Positions 26,707-36,800 of a stretch of 64,000 nt of DNA are shown one piece after another. The translations under genes and the position numbers were made by a program. The notes under the pieces are model-generated. The model was not told the DNA's origin. It saw nothing but the letters and a program-made list of their open reading frames with translations, and ran no database searches. Within the stretch, counting starts at the first letter, position 1. Every line of letters begins with the position of its first letter. Source of the stretch: Hymenobacter sp. GOD-10R (GTDB taxonomy: Bacteria; Bacteroidota; Bacteroidia; Cytophagales; Hymenobacteraceae); assembly GCF_035609205.1 (NCBI RefSeq), contig NZ_CP141184.1:5587001-5651000 (forward strand), written 5' to 3'.

Positions 26707-29700
26707 ATGCTGCCCCAATCCAAACCTCACGCACTACTGTCAAAATTCTACTCTTTCTCCTCGTCGCAAAGCATTGTCCATCTATTTGAACAACAAGTAG
26801 CTCAGACCCCGCATGCCACTGCGTTACGATTTCAACTTGAGACACTTAGCTACCAACAGCTTAACGAGCAGGCAAACCAATTAGCGGCTTATCTACGCCA
26901 AACGGGGCTAGCACCGCGCACGCTGGTACCCGTGTGCTTAGACCGCTCCCCGCAGCTTATCGTCAGCTTACTTGCCGTGCTCAAAGCGGGGGCGGCCTAT
27001 GTGCCGCTCGACCCAAGCTATCCGCTCGAGCGACTGCGCTACATGCTTTATGACACGGCAGCGCCGCTGGTGCTCACCACCGAAGCGCTTAAGCCCAAGC
27101 TGCTGTCCGCGGCAACGCCTGACTTAACCATGGTAGCGTTAGATGGCCCCGAGGCTAGCGGCATCGCCGGGCAGCCCACCGACAACCTAGCTCCCCTGAG
27201 CAGCGCACACGATTTGGCGTACGTCATGTATACGTCGGGCTCAACGGGTACGCCCAAAGGAGTACTGGTGGAACACCGCAATGTGATAAGCCTCGTGAAA
27301 GAGGCCGGCTACGTGGCGCTCACCCCCGATGATATCCTGCTGTCGACTGGCTCGCCGTCCTTTGATGCTACCACGTTCGAGTACTGGGGCATGTTGCTGA
27401 ATGGCGGCCAACTGGTGCTCGCTACCGAAAACCTACTGCTGAATAACGACCTGCTGAAGGAAGAAATACGGGTACGTGGGGTAAGCAAAATGTGGTTTAC
27501 CTCTAGCTGGTTCAACCAACTAGTCGACAGCGACCTGCATCTGTTTAGTGGCCTTGACACCATCTTGGTAGGTGGCGAGAAGCTGTCGGAGCCACACATT
27601 CAGAAGCTCAAGCAAGCATACCCGGCGCTCACCGTTGTCAATGGCTACGGCCCAACCGAAAACACCACATTTTCGCTTACCTACCCCATCACGGGTGCCG
27701 AGGTGCCTAGCCCCATCCCGATAGGTCAGCCACTCAGCAACCGCACGGCTTACGTGCTGGATGAGCAACTGCAACCTGTAGCAGCGGGCACTACGGGCGA
27801 GCTGTACGTGGGTGGCGCGGGCGTAGCGCGTGGCTACCTCAATCAGCCCGAACTCACGGCGGAGCGCTTTATTACGGACCCGTTCAGCGAGGAAGAAGGT
27901 GCTCACCTGTACAAGACCGGCGACCTAGCTCGCACCCTGCCCAGTGGCGATATCGAGTACCTAGGTCGCCTCGACGACCAAGTGAAGGTGCGCGGCTACC
28001 GCATTGAGCTCGGTGAGGTGGAGAATGCGCTGAACGCGCTGGAGCACATCAGCAACAGCTGCGTAGTGGTGCGCCAAGATGCCAATGCCGTGAAGCGCCT
28101 CGTGAGCTACTACGTGCCCAACTGGCAAGTGGTGAAGGTGAAAGAGCGGGAGCTGTATCACCGGCAGGTAGCAAGCTGGAAAGAGCTGTACGAAACGGAA
28201 TATGCCAAAACGGAGGACGAGGAAACTGTCGACCAGGAGTTCAACATCATTGGTTGGAATGACAGCTTCACCGGTATGCCCATTCCGGCCGAGCAAATGC
28301 GCGAATGGCTTCAGGATATCGTAGGCGTTATTTTCTCGGAAAAGCCGGAAAACGTGCTGGAAATTGGCTGCGGCACGGGCTTGATCTATTATCAGCTCGC
28401 GGGCAAAGTCAAGAAGTACATCGGCACCGACTTTTCGCGCTCCTGCGTTAACCAAATCACTCAACACATCCGCAAGGGCCAGCGCGACTACGGTCCTACG
28501 GAGCTGCAAGTAGGCGCCGCGCACGAGCTAGCGTTGCGCTCCGGCGAGCAGGTCGATACGATTCTGCTGAACTCCATTATCCAGTACTTCCCGGGCGAAG
28601 ACTACCTGAGCGAAGTCATTGCCAAAAGCATCTCGCTGCTGGATGGCAACGGCCGCATCATCCTAGGCGACGTGCGCGACAACCGACTGCTGCCGCTCTT
28701 CAAGGGCCGCTTGCACGCGCAAAAAGCGCCGGCCACAGAAGGCATCCGGGAGTTTAAGTGGTTGGTCGAGCAAGAGGTGCTGAAGGAAGAAGAGCTTTGC
28801 TTCTCGCCCGAGTACTTCTACCGGCTGCAAACGCTTTACCCGCAAATCACGCACGTAGAGGTTCAATGGAAAAATGGTGCTTATATCAACGAGCTAACCC
28901 TATACCGCTACACGGTGATCTTGCACGTGGGCGAAAAACCCGAAGTGCTCACGCCGCAGTGGCAGCACTGGACTGGCTCACAGACTCAGTCAGCCGTTAG
29001 CGAGCAGCTCCAACAAGGCGCCCCCGTAGTTGCCCTGCAAGATGTACCCAACCCGCGCTTGTGGCGCGAGCGTCGCCTGAGCCAACTTCTGCACGACCAG
29101 CCGGAGGCCACCCTCGGCGACGTACTACCTAGCCTCGAAACGCAAGATGCCGAAAGCCTAGCCTTCGCGCAGGTGATAGGAGAGGCGCAAGCGGCCGGCT
29201 ACCACGTCCGCCTGCTGCTCGACGAAGATCCGCTGAAGATGAATGTGGTGTTGGAACGTACGTTTTCGGGTCAGTTTGTGGCGTCGGTGTACAGCGACAA
29301 AGACTATCGCACGAGCACCAACACCACCAACATTTCGCTCTTCAACGACATTAGCGCGCTGTTGCAGAAGGATATCCGCACCTTGTTGCAGCGCCGCTTG
29401 CCGGAGTACATGGTACCGGCCGAGTTCATCCCCCTCGGGTACTTGCCGCTGACCAGCAACGGCAAAGTAGACCGACGCTTCCTGACTCAACGCGAAGACC
29501 GCGGCGTCATCAACAAGTTTAATTACCAAGCGCCCCGCAACGAGTTGGAGCAGAAGCTAGCTACCATCTGGCAAGAACTGTTGGTGCTGGATAAAATTGG
29601 CATCTACGACAACTTTTTCGAGCTAGGTGGCCACTCGCTGCTAGCCACGCGGGTGGTGTCGGCGGTGCGCAAGCAATTGGCGGTAGAGTTGGTCATCAAG

Positions 29701-32700
29701 GATCTGTTCGTGCACCCCACCATTGCCGACTTATCCGAGTATTTGCAGGCGCACAACAAAGATTTGGTGCTGCCGGCCATCGTTGCCCAGCCCCGACCTG
29801 AGCGCATCCCCTTGTCTTTCAGTCAAGAACGCCTGTGGTTCATTGACCAGCTAGAAGGCAGCGTGCAGTACCACGTGCCCATTGTGCTGCGACTCCGCGG
29901 TAAGCTGAACCTAAGTGCTTTATCCGCTGCCTTGTTTGGTATTCTGCAACGGCATGAAGTGTTGCGGACCGTGCTGCGAGAACAGGACGGCCAGGCTTAC
30001 CAGCAAGTACTCGCGCACGACGACTGGCACCTGACCCAACTCGATGGCTGCGTATACCAAGCCGACCCGGAGGCGGTGCAGCTGCAAGTGCAGCAATGTA
30101 TCAGCAAGCCGTTCGATCTGGCGAATGACCCGATGCTGCGCGCCGCCCTGATCGGCCTGCCCGACCCTGAGGAGCACTTGCTCGTCATCACGATGCACCA
30201 CATTGCGTCGGACGGCTGGTCGCTGTCAGTCTTCTTCCGGGAACTGGTGACGCTTTATGAAGCGCACGTAGCCAACCAGCCAGTGCAGCTACCGCCTATG
30301 CCGGTACAGTACGCCGATTTTGCGCTGTGGCAGCGGCAGAACCTTAGTGCCACGCGGCTCGAAAAGCCCCTCAACTATTGGCAGGAAAAGCTAGCCAATG
30401 TTGCGCAGCTGCAGCTACCGACCGATTTGCCGCGGCCGGCTGTGCAAAGCACGAAAGGTGCTAGCGCTGCCTTCCGACTCGATCAAGACCTTGTCGATAA
30501 GCTACAAGTGCTTAGCCAACAGCAGGGCGTCACGCTCTTCATGACGCTGCTATCCACATTTAAAAGTCTCCTTTACCGCTACAGCGGTCAGCAGGATATC
30601 TGCGTGGGCAGTGCCATTGCCGGCCGGCAGCAGCATGAAATAGAAGAGCTTATTGGCTTCTTCGTTAACACCCTAGCTTTGCGCAGCCAAGTACGGGGCG
30701 AAGCCAGCTTCACTGAGCTGTTGCAGCAGGTAAAAACCACGACGCTGGAAGCATACGAGCACCAGCAGGCCCCCTTCGAGAAAGTGGTGGATCTGGTGGT
30801 GAAAGAGCGCGACCTGAGCCGCAGTCCACTGTTTCAGGTGATGTTCGTGTTGCAAAACACGCCCGATGTTCCTGATTTGAGCCTAGGTGCCGTGAAGGTT
30901 AGCCGCGAAGGCTACGAACATGCTACCGCTCAGTTCGACTTCACGTTCACCCTCACGGAAGACGAGCTAGGTCTGCAAGGCTTCGTCGAATACAGCACCG
31001 ACCTCTACCAATCTTCTACGGTTACCCGTATGGTGGGGCATTTCTTGGAGCTGCTGCACTCGGTGGTAAAGCAACCGCAACTCAGCATTGCGGCGCTGCC
31101 TATGCTCACGGCGGCAGAGGAGCACGAGTTGTTGAATGTGTTCAACACGACGCCTGTGCTGCCTGCTTCGTCGCAGAGCATCGTTGCTTTGTTTGAAGCA
31201 CAAGTAGCGAGTACGCCGCATGCTATAGCCGTGGCGTTTGAGCAACAGCAGATTACCTACCAAGAACTTAATGCTCGTGCCAACCAACTGGCCTACTACC
31301 TAGGTAAGCATGGTGTGCAAGCCGAGACACTGGTGCCGCTGTGTTTGGAACGCTCCATTGCATTGCTCGTCGGCATACTCGGAGTGCTAAAAGCGGGCGG
31401 TGCGTACGTACCACTCGATGCAAGTTACCCGGCTGAGCGCTTGCAGTATATGATCGAGGACACGGGTGCGCAGCTAGCCTTGAGCAGCAAGAGCACGACC
31501 ACCACGTTGCGGGGCGCTGCTCCTACCCTGACCGTAGTAGAAATTGATGGCCAGGCGCAACAGGCAATTGAGCAGGAGTCTACGGCAAATCCGCCGGTCG
31601 TTGTCACGGCGCAGCACCTAGCCTACGTGATTTACACCTCAGGTAGTACCGGCCGCCCCAAGGGTGTACTCGTGGAGCACGGCAACGTGGTAAGCCTAGT
31701 GAAGGACGTAGACTATGTAGCCTTAACCAGTAAGGACATCCTCTTATCTACTGGTTCGCCCTCGTTCGATGCTACTACATTTGAGTACTGGAGCATGCTG
31801 CTTAACGGTGGTCAGCTTGTGCTATGCTCCGAAGATCGGCTACTCAATAGCACCTTGCTGCGCGAGGAAATTCAGGAGCGCGGCGTAACGAAGATGTGGT
31901 TTACGGCGAGCTGGTTTAATCAGCTGGTAGACGTTAATCCGCTGGTGTTTGCTGGCTTAGATACCGTGCTTGTCGGCGGCGAAAAGCTCTCTGAGCTGCA
32001 CGTACGACAGCTGCACGAGCACTACCCGTCTTTGCGCATTCTCAACGGTTACGGTCCGACGGAGAACACCACCTTCTCGCTCACGCACCCCATTACCAGC
32101 GCCGACTTGAGTGCGCCCGTTCCCCTACCGATTGGTCGGCCATTGCCCAACCGGACAGCGTATGTGCTCGACGAGCGGCAGCAACTAGTACCCGTCGGCG
32201 TAGCCGGAGAAGTGTACGTGGGCGGGGCCGGCGTAGCGCGGGCTTACCTCAACCAGCCAGCACTAACTACCGAAAAGTTTGTGGCTCATCCTTTTGCCAC
32301 AAAAGAAGGCACACGCCTGTACCGTACCGGCGACCGGGGCCGCTGGCGCGCCGATGGCCGCCTGGAGTACCTAGGTCGGCTAGACGAACAGGTGAAGCTC
32401 CGCGGTTTCCGCATTGAGCTAGGTGAGATTGAAGCCGTGCTCCAGCAGAGTGCCCTCATCAAACAAGCCGTCGTGATGGTGCGTGCCGACCAAGGCAGCC
32501 CCAAGCGGCTGGTGGGGTACGTCGTAACGGAAGGCGCCTTCGAACGGGAGCGAATCATGGCTTACCTCAGAAGCAAGCTACCCGATTATATGGTGCCTAC
32601 GCTCTGGGTAGAGCTAGCTACCTTGCCGCTGACAACCAACGGAAAAGTAAACAAGCAGGCGCTGCCAGCTCCTAATGCCAGTGCATTATCGACGGAGGAG

Positions 32701-33723
32701 TACGAAGCCCCTCGCACCCAAGCTGAAAAAACACTAGGGCGCATTTGGCAGGATGTATTGAAGAAGGAAACCATCGGCATCCACGACAACTTCTTCGAGC
32801 TAGGTGGCGATTCTATCATCACCATCCAGATTGTTAGCCGGCTTCGGCAAGCGGGCTACAGCGTGCAGCCCCGCGACCTGTTCGTGTACCAAACAGTTGC
32901 TAAACTAGCAGAAGTAGTAGCTGCACGCTTAGAAGCCAGCTTACACGAGGAGCGGCAAGCCGATGAGCCCGCCAACCTTGATAAGGACGTTAACCCATTG
33001 GTAGCCTTGCAAAAAGAAGGTACTAACGCCCCCTTCTTTGCCATTCCGGGCTTCTTACTCTACCGACACCTCGTAGCGCATATTGGTCAAGAGCAACCCT
33101 TCTACGGTCTGGAATTACCCTTCTACGAGCGCATCGATGAGCTTCCGCCTAACGAACGTGTTGGGGAGCTAGCCCAGCATTTTATCCGAGAGATGAAGCA
33201 GGTGCAGCCGCACGGGCCTTATTACCTAGGAGCCTTCTGCGGTTACTATCCCATCATTTTTGAGGTGGCCCAAACGCTGCTGGCAGCAGGAGAAGAAGTG
33301 CCCGTTTTAGCCTTGTTCGAAGCGTATCCATCGAATGCCTTGCTCTCTAAGAAGTCGGCTACGTACCTCAAGCAAAAAGCGGGTATCTACTATGAGGAGC
33401 TGCGCAAAAAGACACTATTTGAAACCGTACAATACATTGCTCAAGAAGCAGCCATCAAGCTTAATTTCCTTCAGCGGAAGATAGCTGGCACAAAGCGCGA
33501 AGGCTACAATTTGAAGGCGTACCCGGGCAAGGTTGTGCTGTTTAGATCTAGTGTTCCCACGCCCGGCCTAATCAATGACCCATTAGGCGGCTGGGGCCAG
33601 CACGTAACGGGCGAGATAGAAGTTCTCACCGTTACCGGCGACCATATCAGCATCTTCAAAGAGCCTGGCGCTGTTGAACTTGCAGACAAGCTTGCTAAGG
33701 TTCTGGAGCAGGCTCGAACATAA
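26707..33723 (+). CDS. Nonribosomal peptide synthetase A(MT)-PCP-C-A-PCP-TE
   Basis: A 2338-residue two-module NRPS. Module 1 has no C domain and so initiates: A1 (about 20-470 and 860-935) is split by an N-methyltransferase-like insert (about 475-800; SAM motif VLEIGCGTG from 550), then PCP1 (Ser977). Module 2: C (about 1010-1450, HHxxxDG = His1164 to Gly1170), A2 (about 1480-1990), PCP2 (Ser2036), thioesterase (about 2095-2338). By eye both A domains give nearly the same specificity residues (D-A-F-W?-L-G-G-T-F), close to the valine code, so an N-methylated dipeptide is likely. The thioesterase nucleophile is Cys2178 (AFCGY), with Glu2205 at the usual Asp position and His2313. ATG 26707 is the first in-frame start. 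Confidence 0.93.
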   Translation: MLPQSKPHALLSKFYSFSSSQSIVHLFEQQVAQTPHATALRFQLETLSYQQLNEQANQLAAYLRQTGLAPRTLVPVCLDRSPQLIVSLLAVLKAGAAYVPLDPSYPLERLRYMLYDTAAPLVLTTEALKPKLLSAATPDLTMVALDGPEASGIAGQPTDNLAPLSSAHDLAYVMYTSGSTGTPKGVLVEHRNVISLVKEAGYVALTPDDILLSTGSPSFDATTFEYWGMLLNGGQLVLATENLLLNNDLLKEEIRVRGVSKMWFTSSWFNQLVDSDLHLFSGLDTILVGGEKLSEPHIQKLKQAYPALTVVNGYGPTENTTFSLTYPITGAEVPSPIPIGQPLSNRTAYVLDEQLQPVAAGTTGELYVGGAGVARGYLNQPELTAERFITDPFSEEEGAHLYKTGDLARTLPSGDIEYLGRLDDQVKVRGYRIELGEVENALNALEHISNSCVVVRQDANAVKRLVSYYVPNWQVVKVKERELYHRQVASWKELYETEYAKTEDEETVDQEFNIIGWNDSFTGMPIPAEQMREWLQDIVGVIFSEKPENVLEIGCGTGLIYYQLAGKVKKYIGTDFSRSCVNQITQHIRKGQRDYGPTELQVGAAHELALRSGEQVDTILLNSIIQYFPGEDYLSEVIAKSISLLDGNGRIILGDVRDNRLLPLFKGRLHAQKAPATEGIREFKWLVEQEVLKEEELCFSPEYFYRLQTLYPQITHVEVQWKNGAYINELTLYRYTVILHVGEKPEVLTPQWQHWTGSQTQSAVSEQLQQGAPVVALQDVPNPRLWRERRLSQLLHDQPEATLGDVLPSLETQDAESLAFAQVIGEAQAAGYHVRLLLDEDPLKMNVVLERTFSGQFVASVYSDKDYRTSTNTTNISLFNDISALLQKDIRTLLQRRLPEYMVPAEFIPLGYLPLTSNGKVDRRFLTQREDRGVINKFNYQAPRNELEQKLATIWQELLVLDKIGIYDNFFELGGHSLLATRVVSAVRKQLAVELVIKDLFVHPTIADLSEYLQAHNKDLVLPAIVAQPRPERIPLSFSQERLWFIDQLEGSVQYHVPIVLRLRGKLNLSALSAALFGILQRHEVLRTVLREQDGQAYQQVLAHDDWHLTQLDGCVYQADPEAVQLQVQQCISKPFDLANDPMLRAALIGLPDPEEHLLVITMHHIASDGWSLSVFFRELVTLYEAHVANQPVQLPPMPVQYADFALWQRQNLSATRLEKPLNYWQEKLANVAQLQLPTDLPRPAVQSTKGASAAFRLDQDLVDKLQVLSQQQGVTLFMTLLSTFKSLLYRYSGQQDICVGSAIAGRQQHEIEELIGFFVNTLALRSQVRGEASFTELLQQVKTTTLEAYEHQQAPFEKVVDLVVKERDLSRSPLFQVMFVLQNTPDVPDLSLGAVKVSREGYEHATAQFDFTFTLTEDELGLQGFVEYSTDLYQSSTVTRMVGHFLELLHSVVKQPQLSIAALPMLTAAEEHELLNVFNTTPVLPASSQSIVALFEAQVASTPHAIAVAFEQQQITYQELNARANQLAYYLGKHGVQAETLVPLCLERSIALLVGILGVLKAGGAYVPLDASYPAERLQYMIEDTGAQLALSSKSTTTTLRGAAPTLTVVEIDGQAQQAIEQESTANPPVVVTAQHLAYVIYTSGSTGRPKGVLVEHGNVVSLVKDVDYVALTSKDILLSTGSPSFDATTFEYWSMLLNGGQLVLCSEDRLLNSTLLREEIQERGVTKMWFTASWFNQLVDVNPLVFAGLDTVLVGGEKLSELHVRQLHEHYPSLRILNGYGPTENTTFSLTHPITSADLSAPVPLPIGRPLPNRTAYVLDERQQLVPVGVAGEVYVGGAGVARAYLNQPALTTEKFVAHPFATKEGTRLYRTGDRGRWRADGRLEYLGRLDEQVKLRGFRIELGEIEAVLQQSALIKQAVVMVRADQGSPKRLVGYVVTEGAFERERIMAYLRSKLPDYMVPTLWVELATLPLTTNGKVNKQALPAPNASALSTEEYEAPRTQAEKTLGRIWQDVLKKETIGIHDNFFELGGDSIITIQIVSRLRQAGYSVQPRDLFVYQTVAKLAEVVAARLEASLHEERQADEPANLDKDVNPLVALQKEGTNAPFFAIPGFLLYRHLVAHIGQEQPFYGLELPFYERIDELPPNERVGELAQHFIREMKQVQPHGPYYLGAFCGYYPIIFEVAQTLLAAGEEVPVLALFEAYPSNALLSKKSATYLKQKAGIYYEELRKKTLFETVQYIAQEAAIKLNFLQRKIAGTKREGYNLKAYPGKVVLFRSSVPTPGLINDPLGGWGQHVTGEIEVLTVTGDHISIFKEPGAVELADKLAKVLEQART

Positions 33724-33725
33724 AT

Positions 33726-33798
33726 CTTAGCACATAGCGTAACAAAAAGGCTCCTGTCCATGGTGGACAGGAGCCTTTTTGTTACGCTATGTGCTAAG
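33726..33798. terminator. Bidirectional terminator, 35-bp perfect palindrome
   Basis: Arms 33726-33760 and 33764-33798 are exact complements with a 3-nt loop (TGG). The core AAAAAGGCTCCTGTCCA gives U-tracts on both strands, and pairing continues 17 bp beyond them. It fills the 81-bp space between the two convergent NRPS genes. Confidence 0.92.
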
Positions 33799-33804
33799 GT
33801 GCAC

Positions 33805-36800
33805 CTAGCTTTTGTTCAGAATGATCTGCAAAGTCTCTGCTATCTTCTGGTCATTTGGCGCATCGAAGATGCACCCATGCTCGCCTTGCACCTGGTGGAT
33901 GTTGACTCCTTTCAGCGCCAGATTCTTCCACCCGAGGAACTCGGTATCGTGCATGTAGTAGGTCGGCGTATCTACCCTAAACAAGTCGATAGCCAGTGGT
34001 TGCGGCGTTAGCTCGTAGGCTTGCTCAGCAAGGTTGTTTTTTACCGCAAGCTGATACGGATGCCCATTAAGTATTTCGTACTGCCGCTCCTTACCATGCT
34101 TCAGCGTTAGGTAAGGCCGCAAGAACATCCGCTTGACTGTATCAGCCTTATAGAACAACGTGCGACCTGGGCGCTTCGCTAACAGCACGAACGTATAAGC
34201 CGTTTTCTGCAAGAGATATTTTACCTTAGCTCTGCGCTTGGCCTTACCAGGTTTAGCGCTATACGCCTGATACGCATAGGTATCAAACATAATGAGTGAC
34301 TTAACTACCTTTCCAGCCTTTACCAACTGGCTAGCCATTTCGTAGGCAATAACACCCCCAAAAGAGTAACCAGCCAACGCATACGGCCCATCAGGATTCG
34401 TAGCAGAAATAGCGGCTATGTAGTGCGCTGCTATTTCCTCAATGGTACCTAGGGGCTCGTCGATGCCGTTGAGGCCCTTGGCCTGCAATCCGTACACCGG
34501 CTGATCAGGATCCATGTTCTTGGCTAGGGTATTGAATAGCAAAACGTTCATGCCTGCACCGTGTACAATGTAGAGTGGCGTTTTGCTGCCACAGGGCTGT
34601 ATTGGCACCAGTGAATCCCACAACGAATCCCACGTGATGACTTCATCATTTGCCTGTACTACCGAAGCGAGCTTCTGTACGGTAGAGTATTCGAACAGCG
34701 TAGAAAGAGGTAGCCGCTTACCGGTTTCCTGCTCTAAGCGTGCCATCACCTGCACCGCTATCAAGGAATGGCCACCTAGCTCAAAGAAGTTGTCATAGAT
34801 GCTTACTTGCTCAAGTTTGAGACAGTCGCACCAAATGCTGGCGACTAGCTTCTCGGACTCAGTACGCGGCGCTACATAGTGATCATGTAGCTGCTTGGCC
34901 GCTTCTTTGGGCTGCTCCAGCAGTGCTTTCCGGTCCACTTTCCCATTGAGCGTCATCGGTAGCGCAGACAGCACGACCACCTCGCTGGGCACCATATAAG
35001 CTGGTAGCAACCTCGCCAGTGCTTTCTTCCACTCCGCAATTCTCTGCTGAGCCGCTGCCAACGATAGCGCTGCGGCGGGCACCACAAAAGCAACTAGCCG
35101 TTCGTCGCGGGCTAGTACTACGGCCTCCTTTAAGTCGTCGAACGATACGAGTACTTGCTCTATCTCACCAGGCTCAATGCGGTACCCCCGCACTTTCACC
35201 TGCTGATCTACCCGCCCTAGGCACTGCACCTCTCCCGATGGCAGCAGCTTCCCTAGGTCACCAGTGCGGTACATGGTGGCGCCATTCTCCTCGGCGAATG
35301 GGTTTGTCACAAACTTTTCGGCAGTCAGCTCAGGCCGGTTCAGATAACCTTGGCCTACACCATCACCCGCAATAATTATCTCCCCTACGACACCTGGCTC
35401 CACGAGCCTAAGCTGATCGTCTAAGATGTAAAACTGCGTATTGGCAATTGGTTTCCCTACCGTAATATTCTCCTCAACATCGGCAACATGCTTAACGGAA
35501 GACCAAATCGTTGTCTCGGTTGGGCCGTACATGTTCCAAACAGAGTCACATTTAGCAACCAAGCGTGCAGCTAGCTCAGCGGGTAGTGCTTCGCCGCCAC
35601 AAAGCGCTTTTAAAGGCAGCTTTTTCGTCCAGCCGGCTTCCAGTAGCATGCGCCACGTAGCGGGCGTCGCCTGCAGAATGGTTACGCGTTCTTGCTCAAT
35701 TAGCTCCCGCAGTAGCTTGCCATCTTTGGTCGTCATGGCGTCGGCCAAAACAATAGCTGCGCCGCTAATCAGTGGTAGAAACAATTCCAGCCCGGCAATG
35801 TCAAAGGAAATAGTCGTTACGGCTAACAGCTTGTCGGCGGCTGTGATGCCTGGCTCCTGCTGCATGCTACACAAGAAGTTGACGACGTTACGATGGGTAA
35901 TTTGTACCCCTTTAGGCTTACCGGTCGAGCCAGAGGTGTATAGCACGTAGAGCAAGCTGCTACTCTCCTGCTCCCGCCTAGGAGCGGTTGTAGAATAGCC
36001 ACGCGATGCTTGGAAAGCATCCTCCGCGCACAGTTTGGTAGCGCTGGTAGAAAATGCGGCACCTAGCTTTTCCGACGCAAACAGGAATCTCGCGCCCGAA
36101 TCAGCCAACATAAAGGAGATGCGCTCCTCCGGATAAATTGGGTCGAGCGGTACGTAAGCTGCGCCACACTTCATGATGGCGAGCAGCGCAATTACCAAGT
36201 CTGGGGAACGCTCTAGCAGCAATCCTACTACATCACCAGGGCGCACTTGGCTAGCTGCTAAGTAATTAGCTAGCTGATTAGCACTGGTTTCTAGCTCTTG
36301 ATAAGAGAGAACAAAGTTTCCAAACTTGATAGCCGTTGCATGAGGCGTGCGTTTTGCTTGCTCGCTAAGTAGCTGGTGTAGCGTTTTGCTTACTGGATAG
36401 GGCTGAGTGGTGCTATTTAGCTCGGCGTATGCCTCCGCCGGGTTCGTTGCGCTACCTAGTTGAATAGCCGTCACCTTAATAGATGGGTTTTCGACGACCT
36501 GCTCCAATAGCTGCTCAAATTCAGCCATCATCTGCTTGATGGTAGCAGGCTTGAACAAGGCGCTATTGTAAGAACACTCCAGCACCACTGACTTTTCTGA
36601 GCCGCTAGCGTTCAGAAACAGCTCAAAGCTCTCGTACTCGCGCGGATTGCTGATCAGCTCATACTCCAGTTCGTGGAACTCAACGCCATCGGCAAGGCCC
36701 ATATCTACGTTGAATACGACGGGTACGAGCGGGATGCGCGAAGCGTCCCGCGGAATGCTCAGCTTTTTCAGTAAGCTCCCGAACGTCAGCTGCTGATGCT

